A stretch of 8,699 nucleotides of DNA from Planctomycetaceae bacterium. Its GTDB lineage: Bacteria > Planctomycetota > Planctomycetia > Pirellulales > Pirellulaceae. The stretch is taken from NCBI GenBank assembly GCA_005773145.1, contig SXHS01000265.1, positions 1 to 8,699 on the forward strand, in the 5' to 3' direction. Of this stretch, positions 1-5,173 are shown piece after piece. The translations under genes were made by a program, and so were the position numbers. The number at the start of each line of letters is the position of its first letter. Position 1 is the stretch's first letter. The notes below the pieces were generated by a model that did not search any database, was not told where the DNA came from, and saw only the letters and a list, made by a program, of their open reading frames with translations.

Positions 1-58
1 ATAAGAGTACCACCAAAATCGCCACGACCATGGCCGAGATCGTCAGTGCTTTCGCCAT
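1..58 (-). CDS. N-terminus of a membrane-anchored protein (partial)
   Basis: Only the first 19 codons are in the window, read leftwards from an ATG at 58-56. They give MAKALTISAMVVAILVVLL. This is a short, weakly charged start followed by an uninterrupted hydrophobic stretch, which looks like a signal anchor or first transmembrane helix. The gene continues off the left edge, so length and function cannot be judged. Support for a real gene comes from the hydrophobic N-terminus right after the ATG and from a promoter-like sequence at 190-163 pointing the same way, about 100 nt upstream. The ribosome binding site is weak, with only a GGA a little upstream of the ATG. I do not recognise the family. 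Confidence 0.5.
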   Translation of the reverse strand, partial: MAKALTISAMVVAILVVLL

Positions 59-128
59 GTAGTTATTCCGTGGTAACGATCGGGGTAAACCACCAGCCGG
101 ACGGGATCCTAGGGCTGGCGTACGGCGG

Positions 129-150
129 CCGTTTCGACCCAGCGAAACGG
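129..150. repeat. 8-bp perfect inverted repeat in the divergent spacer
   Basis: CCGTTTCG and CGAAACGG flank a 6-nt loop, ACCCAG. The dyad lies just downstream of the minus-strand promoter at 190-163. It would therefore fall in the first ~30 nt of the transcript of the left-edge gene, either as a leader hairpin or as an operator for a dimeric regulator. No T-tract follows on either strand, so a terminator is unlikely. Confidence 0.45.
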
Positions 151-162
151 ATAGGAACTTTT

Positions 163-190
163 AGTATAATTCAAAAAGGCCCCGTGTCAG
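163..190 (-). promoter_or_regulatory. Candidate sigma-70-type promoter for the left-edge gene
   Basis: On the minus strand, CTGACA (190-185) is followed after 16 nt by TATACT (168-163), each 5 of 6 matches to the -35 and -10 consensus. The start would be near 156 and the leader about 100 nt. The plus strand of the same AT-rich patch contains TATAAT (165-170). It has no acceptable -35 box at the right distance, so I do not claim a promoter for the aminotransferase there. Confidence 0.45.
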
Positions 191-306
191 CACGAGAGGC
201 CCCCTGGGCCGCGGTTTCTTCGGGCTAGGAGCCCTGGTCGGTTGCTGCTGACCGGAATTTTCGTTAGTCAGCCCACACCGGGATCGCGTGGCGGGGAGCA
301 CATTTT

Positions 307-1485
307 ATGGTTTTGGACGGCCGTGGTGAATCCCAGACCCCAGAGGTGTCGCGGTGGGACGAGTTTCGTAGCCACATGCCGATCGCATCCAAGTGGGCCT
401 ACCTGGACCATGCCGCCGTCAGCCCACTCCCCCACCCGACGTGCCTAGTCATCCAGGATTGGCTACGGCAGGCGGCCGAAGAGGCTGGAACCGTTTGGAG
501 CCACTGGGTGACCCAGGTCGAGCGGACGCGGGAGGCCGTCGCCACGGTCTTGAACGCGGATGTGGACGAGGTGGCCTTGGTGGCCAACACAACATCGGGG
601 ATCCACCTGGTTGCCGAGGGCTTCCCCTGGCAAAGCGGGGACAACGTGGTCACGCTGGCCGACGAGTTTCCGAGCAATCTGTATCCCTGGATGCAGCTCG
701 CGGAACGCGGAGTGGAAACTCGCCGCGTGTCCGTTGCCTCCCCAGGTTCTGTTTTGGACGAGATTCAGCAGGCCTGCGATGCGCGGACTCGACTGGTTGC
801 CATAAGTTGGGTCAATTTCCAAACGGGCTGGCGATTGGACCTAGACAGCTTGGTCCAAATGGCCCATGGCCAAGGCATCTTGGTCTTTGTGGATGCCATT
901 CAGGGGCTGGGGCTGTTCCCCGTCGACGTGCAAAAGACGCCTGTGGATTTCTTGGCGGCGGATGGTCATAAATGGCTGCTCGGTCCGGAGGGGGCCGGCG
1001 TTTTCTACATGCGTCGCGAGCACTTGGACCGATTGCGGCCGGTCGGGATTGGCTGGAACAGCGTGGTGCATCGCTATGACTTCTCGCAAATTGCCTTGCA
1101 CCTGCGCCCAGCGGCCTCTCGCTACGAGGGGGGATCCCTGAATATGGCTGGTTTCCTGGCCTTGGGGACTAGTGTGCGCTTGCTGCAGGCATTCGGCCTT
1201 ACCCACCGGGTTTCGCCACTGGCCGAGCAAGTGCTGCAAATCAATCGTCAGTGCCAAGATGCATTGCGACGCCAAGGGGCAATCGTTTTGGAGCGCCCAC
1301 AGACACATGCCTCGGGCATCCTGCTGTTTCAGCTGCCGGGGCATGATCCGCAGGCCATCCGGCACCGTTGCTGGAAAGCGGGGGTAGTCGTCAATTGTCG
1401 AGGCGGTGCCGTCCGGATCAGCCCACATGCTTACGTCAATCAGGGAGATCTGGACCGTTTGTTCGCGGCCGTCGGCGCGGCCTAG
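307..1485 (+). CDS. Class V PLP-dependent aminotransferase-fold enzyme
   Basis: A 392-residue fold-type I PLP enzyme of the class V (NifS/CsdA-like) family. Visible landmarks are AYLDHAAVSPLP (31-42), the phosphate-binding NTTSGI (94-99), the pyridine-nitrogen aspartate D196 in VDAIQG, the Schiff-base lysine K222 in DGHKWLLGPEG, RYEGGSLN (272-279) and the C-terminal RISPH (370-374), whose arginine would hold the substrate carboxylate. The long cysteine-bearing loop of SufS-type desulfurases is absent. The segment reads NCRGGAVRISPH, as in CefD/kynureninase-like relatives, so cysteine desulfurase is not assumed. The start at 307 is supported by GGGGAG (293-298) 8 nt upstream and by the family-like leader before M24. 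It lies upstream of coaD on the same strand with a 160-nt gap. Substrate unknown. Confidence 0.9.
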   Translation: MVLDGRGESQTPEVSRWDEFRSHMPIASKWAYLDHAAVSPLPHPTCLVIQDWLRQAAEEAGTVWSHWVTQVERTREAVATVLNADVDEVALVANTTSGIHLVAEGFPWQSGDNVVTLADEFPSNLYPWMQLAERGVETRRVSVASPGSVLDEIQQACDARTRLVAISWVNFQTGWRLDLDSLVQMAHGQGILVFVDAIQGLGLFPVDVQKTPVDFLAADGHKWLLGPEGAGVFYMRREHLDRLRPVGIGWNSVVHRYDFSQIALHLRPAASRYEGGSLNMAGFLALGTSVRLLQAFGLTHRVSPLAEQVLQINRQCQDALRRQGAIVLERPQTHASGILLFQLPGHDPQAIRHRCWKAGVVVNCRGGAVRISPHAYVNQGDLDRLFAAVGAA

Positions 1486-1645
1486 TGGATCCGCCGCTGT
1501 CGACAGGCGGGACTTGGGTCGTGCGCCGGCTGGATTTCCGAGTATATTGGAGCCACGGTCGCGGCCGGCCGTTTGGGCTGGTGCGGACCATTCGCCTGGT
1601 CCAACCCCTATTTCCATGCACTGATTACCATGGAGACGAGTTTTG
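1486..1645 (+). other. Aminotransferase-coaD intergenic region
   Basis: A TATATT box at 1543-1548 could be a -10 element for coaD, but no convincing -35 sits 16-18 nt before it. A perfect 6-bp inverted repeat, GGACCA and TGGTCC with a 6-nt loop, occupies 1585-1602, about 45 nt before the coaD start. No T-run follows it, so it is not a typical terminator and could be a leader hairpin. Nothing else is recognisable. Confidence 0.3.
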
Positions 1646-2167
1646 ATGAGCCGATCAGCTGAGATTCCACCCCGTAAGCCCCGGATCGCGGTGTACACGG
1701 GGTCATTCGACCCAATTACGCTCGGGCATCTGAATGTGATTGAGCGAGCCAGTCGACTGGTCGATACGCTCGTGGTTGGCATCGGGATCAACGTCGAAAA
1801 GCCGGCCCTCTTTTCCCCCGAGGAGCGTGTCGCCATGGTTCAAGCCACGGTAGCACCGCTTGCCAACGTGGAAGTGCATAGCTTCGCAGGATTGGCAGTG
1901 GCCTTCGTTCGCGACTGCGGCGCGCATGTGATGATTCGAGGAGTTCGTCCACTGACCGACATCGCTGCTGAATTCACCATGATGCTGGCCAACCGGGAAC
2001 TCGATCCGGGGATCGAGACGGTATTTCTTATGGCCGACCAGCAATTCGCGCATGTCTCAAGCACGCTGATTAAGCAAATCACACCGATCGCGAACGACGG
2101 CATGCTCGCCCGTTTTCTGCCGGCGACCGTCATCGGACCGCTGCGGCGCAAGATGTCATCCGCCTAA
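1646..2167 (+). CDS. coaD: Phosphopantetheine adenylyltransferase (CoaD)
   Basis: Transfers AMP from ATP to 4'-phosphopantetheine to give dephospho-CoA, the penultimate step of coenzyme A synthesis, in the cytoplasm. The nucleotidyltransferase signature is clear: YTGSFDPITLGH (17-28) with the catalytic TxGH histidine H28. Further family residues match E. coli CoaD with a constant offset of 10: K52 (E. coli K42), R98 and R101 in IRGVRP (R88, R91), and S139 in the SSTLIK stretch (S129). The offset reflects a short Ser/Pro/Arg-rich N-terminal extension; the 173 residues compare with about 160 usually. I chose ATG 1646, with GGAG at 1632-1635 ten nt upstream. An in-frame TTG directly before it (1643) is possible but less likely. 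It converges on mcsB, 137 nt away. Confident assignment. Confidence 0.96.
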   Translation: MSRSAEIPPRKPRIAVYTGSFDPITLGHLNVIERASRLVDTLVVGIGINVEKPALFSPEERVAMVQATVAPLANVEVHSFAGLAVAFVRDCGAHVMIRGVRPLTDIAAEFTMMLANRELDPGIETVFLMADQQFAHVSSTLIKQITPIANDGMLARFLPATVIGPLRRKMSSA

Positions 2168-2263
2168 GTTGGGGGTTTGCCGATTGGCAGCCCCGTTATT
2201 GTTCGCCGGGTCTTCCAAACCCAAGCACGGCGTTGCCAGCCGGGGGGGCGCCGAGGGCCAGGA

Positions 2264-2287
2264 TGACGCGGGCGACGGCGCGCGTCA
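2264..2287. terminator. GC-rich hairpin between convergent coaD and mcsB
   Basis: TGACGCG (2264-2270) and CGCGTCA (2281-2287) form a perfect 7-bp stem with a 10-nt GC-rich loop. It lies midway in the 137-nt gap between the convergent coaD and mcsB stops, where a bidirectional terminator would be expected. There is no T-tract on either strand, so intrinsic termination is uncertain. The call rests on position and symmetry. Confidence 0.3.
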
Positions 2288-2304
2288 CGCGATCCCGTCC
2301 AACC

Positions 2305-3396
2305 TTAGTTGCTCTTGGGGTTCTCGCCGTAGTTCCCCTTGCGCAGATGTTGCTGCAGATAGGTGGCGCGTTCGATGTTTCGGTCGGCCGTGTCCAGCTC
2401 GGCGCCGCGGATCTTTTGCAGGTGCGCCGGCTGCGTCTGAATGAAGAGTTGATTGAGGGTGAAGATCTCCAGGTTTTCGATCAGTCCTAGATTGACCCCC
2501 ATGCGCACACTGGAAAGCAGATGCATGGTTTCTTCGCTGCTAATGGTCTGTGCGGTACAGAGAATACCGTAGGCGCGGCTGACCCGATCATGCAGGTCCT
2601 TGGGACTCTCGCGCATTAAGAACTCACGTGCCCGCCGCTCGTAGGCAATGAGCAGCGGAACCATTTCTTTGACCTGCTGGATGAGATTCGCCTCGGTGCG
2701 TCCCAGCGTGACTTGGTTGCTGATTTGGTAAAAATCTCCCATGGCCTGCGAGCCTTCGCCGTACAAGCCCCTTACGGCTAGGCTGATTTTTTGCAGACTA
2801 CGAAAGACTTTATCGATTTGTCTGGTGATGACGAGGGCCGGCAGGTGCAGCATCACGCTGACCCGCATACCGGTCCCCACATTGGTTGGGCAAGCCGTCA
2901 GGTATCCCAGCTGTTCATGGAAGGCGTAGGTCACTTGGGACTCGATGATATCGTCGATGCGATTGATCTGATCCCAGGCGGCTTCCAAGTCGAGGCCACT
3001 TTTCATGAGCTGGATCCGCAGATGGTCCTCCTCATTGACCATCACGCTGAACTCCTCATGTGCGTCGATGGCCACGGAACGAGCCCCTTGCGCATCGGCG
3101 TGCTCACGACTGATCAGCTGCCGCTCGACCAAGAACTGGCGATCGACCGATTTTAGTCGAGCAACGTTCAAGTACAAAGCGTCGCGCAGCTCGCTGACAC
3201 TCTCCAGCTTTTCGACGAGCGTACGTTCGATATTCGCCCGATCTTGCTCCGTGCAACGCCGGATGAAGGGGAAATCCGCCAGGTTACGGGCGAGCCGTAT
3301 GCGACTGCTGATCACGATGTCCGACTCAGGGCCGGATCCGCGCAGCCATTCGCCACATTGTCCCATGAGTTTGCTGAGGTCCACGTCGTTCTTCAT
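2305..3396 (-). CDS. mcsB: Protein-arginine kinase McsB
   Basis: A 363-residue phosphagen-kinase-fold enzyme that phosphorylates arginine side chains on proteins. In Firmicutes the mark sends proteins to ClpCP and inactivates the repressor CtsR. Motifs in order: ATP-binding SSRIRLARN (30-38), substrate-binding acidic NEEDH (121-125), active-site loop CPTNVGTGMR with C169 (169-178), RGLYGEGSQAMG (209-220) and ISNQVTLGRTE (225-235). Length and motif spacing match full McsB. It lacks the N-terminal domain of true arginine or creatine kinases. Near the C-terminus the allosteric phosphoarginine-binding motif RDxxRA reads RNIERA (339-344), with Asn for Asp. The start at 3396 gives the family-like N-terminus ending in GPESDIVISSR; no purine-rich ribosome binding site precedes it. 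It is the second gene after mcsA, 37 nt downstream. No ctsR or clpC is in the window. Confidence 0.95.
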   Translation of the reverse strand: MKNDVDLSKLMGQCGEWLRGSGPESDIVISSRIRLARNLADFPFIRRCTEQDRANIERTLVEKLESVSELRDALYLNVARLKSVDRQFLVERQLISREHADAQGARSVAIDAHEEFSVMVNEEDHLRIQLMKSGLDLEAAWDQINRIDDIIESQVTYAFHEQLGYLTACPTNVGTGMRVSVMLHLPALVITRQIDKVFRSLQKISLAVRGLYGEGSQAMGDFYQISNQVTLGRTEANLIQQVKEMVPLLIAYERRAREFLMRESPKDLHDRVSRAYGILCTAQTISSEETMHLLSSVRMGVNLGLIENLEIFTLNQLFIQTQPAHLQKIRGAELDTADRNIERATYLQQHLRKGNYGENPKSN

Positions 3397-3397
3397 A

Positions 3398-3443
3398 GTG
3401 TACGGGTTTTTATGGTGTCCGGGTGTTGTAGTGTCAGGGTTTG
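3398..3443. repeat. Three imperfect 16-17-nt repeats at the mcsA-mcsB junction
   Basis: On the plus strand, units beginning at 3398, 3415 and 3431 share the pattern GTGT-NN-GGGT followed by T/G-rich bases (GTGTACGGGTT, GTGTCCGGGTG, GTGTCAGGGTT). Together they fill the whole gap between the mcsB start and the mcsA stop and run into the last mcsA codons. The middle and left copies lie where the mcsB ribosome binding site would be expected. Confidence 0.4.
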
Positions 3444-4027
3444 CGGCCCGATCTCTTGTTCTTTTTCTTGGGGGACCCTTCCCCTTCCTCTACGACTTCC
3501 GCGGCTGCTCCCGCATCGTGACGATGCGAATCTTCCAGTTGCCGGATCTCGTCACGCAACTCCGACGCCCGTTCGTACTGTTCTTTTTCCACGGCCTCCT
3601 TCATCGCGCGGCGCAGTCGGATCAACTCCATGCGTGTCTCGCTCCCTGTGGGGGCTCGTCGCGGCCGTTTGCCGACATGTGCCGTCTCGCTGTGGATCGT
3701 GACCAACAACGGTTCCAGTTCCTCAGCAAAGAAATAATAGTCATGCGGGCAGCCCAGTCTTCCTTGACTGCGAAATTCATAGAAGGTGATTCCGCAGACC
3801 GGGCAGGCCCGTTGGTCGAGCCGGGCCAATTCTTCGGCCGTCTGGCCGACCTTCATGTGCTGGGTCAGAGCGCTGGCCAGCGATACTCCACCGGGTTCCT
3901 CGCCGCCATCGGCCTGGGTCAGATACTGGCGCGCATGCTCTTCGCATAAATGCAGTTCTTGAGGGTGGCCCCCCGTCAGCTCGGTGATGTGGAAGGTCGC
4001 CGGCTTCTCGCAATGTTGACACTTCAT
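3434..4027 (-). CDS. mcsA: McsA-like zinc-finger/UVR-motif activator of McsB
   Basis: A 197-residue protein with the McsA layout. A first zinc site has C3-x2-C6 and C28-x2-H31, and a second has C75-x2-C78 with C93 and H95/D96. A charged region follows, then a UVR (UvrB/UvrC) motif at about 133-167, helical and rich in Glu/Arg/Leu (EKEQYERASELRDEIRQLE). A Lys/Arg-rich tail ends the protein. McsA binds McsB and raises its kinase activity; the adjacent mcsB strongly supports that role here. The fourth ligand of the second finger, usually Cys in a CxxC pair, appears replaced (CPHD). The start at 4027 has only a weak AGG upstream, but the CxxC immediately after the Met fits the family. A near-consensus promoter lies 100 nt upstream. 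A generic UvrB/UvrC-motif protein is the weaker alternative. Confidence 0.85.
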   Translation of the reverse strand: MKCQHCEKPATFHITELTGGHPQELHLCEEHARQYLTQADGGEEPGGVSLASALTQHMKVGQTAEELARLDQRACPVCGITFYEFRSQGRLGCPHDYYFFAEELEPLLVTIHSETAHVGKRPRRAPTGSETRMELIRLRRAMKEAVEKEQYERASELRDEIRQLEDSHRHDAGAAAEVVEEGEGSPKKKNKRSGRKP

Positions 4028-4129
4028 GGGAAACGTACCTGCTCACGACCTGCGGTGATTCGATCCCGCGATCGGGTTCGTCTGAAAACGCGAGACGCTC
4101 GAGAATGCCGCACGGGAACCCCCGTTGGG

Positions 4130-4157
4130 ATTCTAGCAACCCCCGGGTGCCTGTCAA
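4130..4157 (-). promoter_or_regulatory. Strong sigma-70-type promoter of mcsA-mcsB
   Basis: On the minus strand a perfect TTGACA (4157-4152) is followed after 16 nt by TAGAAT (4135-4130), 5 of 6 to the -10 consensus. It points at mcsA, with a predicted start near 4123 and a leader of about 95 nt. The quality suggests housekeeping-type transcription of mcsAB rather than a dedicated heat-shock sigma factor. A short hairpin (ACGGG-AACC-CCCGT, 4112-4125) coincides with the predicted 5' end of the transcript. Confidence 0.6.
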
Positions 4158-4280
4158 GGCAGAACGGTTGTACGCCTTGCCTGCTCACACACTCGATAGT
4201 AGCGCCTCGGGCCTCTGTTGGTCGCTTCTCTCCGCTTGATACGGATAAACCGTCACTCCGTCGGTATCTGGAATCAATTC

Positions 4281-4310
4281 TTGGACTTTTTGCTGCGGAT
4301 ACTCTAATAT
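4281..4310 (+). promoter_or_regulatory. Weak candidate promoter of the BON-like gene
   Basis: TTGGAC (4281-4286) is followed by TCTAAT after 16 nt (4303-4308) or TAATAT after 18 nt (4305-4310). The -35 match is poor. It is the most promoter-like arrangement upstream of the gene at 4397 and would start transcription close to the left arm of the stem-loop at 4313. Confidence 0.35.
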
Positions 4311-4312
4311 GG

Positions 4313-4370
4313 GGCGAGAGGGCCCGTCGATAGCCAAAGCGATGGTCGCTCGGTGAGCACTACTCTCGCC
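4313..4370 (+). other. Nested stem-loop in the 5' leader of the BON-like gene
   Basis: GGCGAGAG (4313-4320) and CTCTCGCC (4363-4370) are perfect 8-bp complements separated by 42 nt. The interval contains a second perfect hairpin, AGCGA-TGG-TCGCT (4338-4350). The outer stem ends 14 nt before the GAGG ribosome binding site at 4385-4388. If transcription starts near 4315, the structure forms the very 5' end of the mRNA. No terminator-like T-run follows. Confidence 0.4.
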
Positions 4371-4396
4371 ACAAGTAGTTTGACGAGGTGGCCCGC

Positions 4397-5173
4397 ATGA
4401 TTCACGGTCCAGTCGGCACGCTGTTCGTGTTGGTGCACGGTATCGTCACCTGTGGACTCTTGTTGGTTGTGGAACCGCCGCGAGTGGCGGCGCAAGATAC
4501 GACCTCGCGATTTCCCGGCGGCGGATCGACGAATGTTCAGAGGCGTGGCGGACTCTATTTTGGCGACGTGAGCGGTATCTACTTTGGTGACGTCCGCATG
4601 ACAAGCCCGCGTGGCTCCGCGGGGTCCAGCGGCAGAACTGGAGCAACCGGCGCGTTTGGTGGCGTCGGTGGGTTTGGTGGCGGATTGTTATCGGGCGGCG
4701 GGCAGGATTTGTTGGCCGCCGCTACCGTCAATAGCCTGTTGAATGGAAATACTGGGATCAACGGACCGGGCTTCAATCGGTCTGGGGGCTACCTGGGCGA
4801 CTCCTTGGGGTTCCGATCGGGCTTCCCGGGCCGAACCGATCGTCGACGCCGCGATGCTGGCTGGCAGCAATCGCCGATTCGATATGACACGCGGTTTCGC
4901 ATCGGGTTCGCTGCGCCATCCGTGGGCGCCGAGCAATTGCAGACGAATCTGCAGCAAACGTTACGACGGGCCAGTTTGGGCGCAGCGGCGAGCCAAGTCA
5001 CAGTCCGCGTGGAGCTATTGGCCCCGCAGCAGGGTTCGGCCACAGTCGCCGTGTTGCAGGGGACGGTCGCCACGGATGACGATCGATCGGTGATTGAACA
5101 TTTGGTGCGGATGCAGCCGGGAGTGGCCCAGGTGCAGAATCGCCTGGAGTTATCGGAAGCGGAAGTCCGCTAG
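4397..5173 (+). CDS. Secreted glycine-rich protein with BON-like C-terminal domain
   Basis: A 258-residue protein. A signal peptide (about 1-33) has a hydrophobic core, VLVHGIVTCGLLLVV, and an AAQ-type signal peptidase I site. Then comes a short tandem repeat, YFGDV at 54-58 and 62-66, a Gly/Ser-rich low-complexity stretch (about 71-145) and a basic TDRRRRD patch (147-153). The folded C-terminal part (about 174-252) ends in PGVAQVQNRLEL, which resembles the BON (OsmY-like) domain with its PGV-x-V-x-N-x-L ending. Export to the periplasm or outer membrane is likely; the precise role is unknown. I chose ATG 4397 because GAGG (4385-4388) sits 8 nt upstream; an in-frame GTG at 4388 overlaps that site. 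Its last 176 bp overlap the oppositely transcribed lipoprotein gene. Third-position G/C in the overlap is about 74% in this frame, which supports it as the constrained frame. Confidence 0.75.
   Translation: MIHGPVGTLFVLVHGIVTCGLLLVVEPPRVAAQDTTSRFPGGGSTNVQRRGGLYFGDVSGIYFGDVRMTSPRGSAGSSGRTGATGAFGGVGGFGGGLLSGGGQDLLAAATVNSLLNGNTGINGPGFNRSGGYLGDSLGFRSGFPGRTDRRRRDAGWQQSPIRYDTRFRIGFAAPSVGAEQLQTNLQQTLRRASLGAAASQVTVRVELLAPQQGSATVAVLQGTVATDDDRSVIEHLVRMQPGVAQVQNRLELSEAEVR

Larger units (their letters stand above)
4028..4396. other. Divergent regulatory region, mcsA / secreted BON-like gene
   Basis: This 369-bp gap has no convincing gene. It holds the mcsA promoter (4157-4130), a weaker plus-strand promoter (4281-4310) and the leader stem-loop of the plus-strand gene (4313-4370). 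Small perfect dyads lie in the mcsA leader: ACGGG/CCCGT at 4112-4125, near the predicted start, and CGATC/GATCG at 4061-4074. ACGGA/TCCGT at 4241-4261 lies between the two promoters. I saw no CIRCE element (TTAGCACTC-N9-GAGTGCTAA) and no CtsR-like direct heptamers. Confidence 0.5.

Noticed and set aside
165..170. TATAAT on the plus strand as an aminotransferase promoter
   Set aside because: There is no -35-like hexamer 16-18 nt upstream. The same AT patch is better explained as the -10 region of the minus-strand promoter.
247..272. GCTGAC/GTCAGC inverted repeat and the GGGCT-AGG-AGCCC hairpin at 222-234 as regulatory RNA
   Set aside because: Short stems of this kind are expected by chance in GC-rich sequence, and neither has a T-run or a known motif.
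841..1836. Long 331-codon minus-strand open frame antisense to the aminotransferase and the coaD start
   Set aside because: No family motifs are seen, and it crosses an intergenic region and two well-supported genes on the other strand. Such open antisense frames are common in GC-rich DNA.
3005..3949. Long 314-codon plus-strand open frame antisense to mcsA and mcsB
   Set aside because: It lies opposite two clearly recognised genes and their spacer, and its translation is low-complexity Ser/Arg/Leu-rich with no recognisable domain.
4028..4387. Small plus-strand open frame (3950-4333) and minus-strand frame (3777-4157) around the mcsA leader
   Set aside because: Both largely mirror mcsA or regulatory DNA, have no ribosome binding site or motif, and conflict with the strong mcsA promoter.
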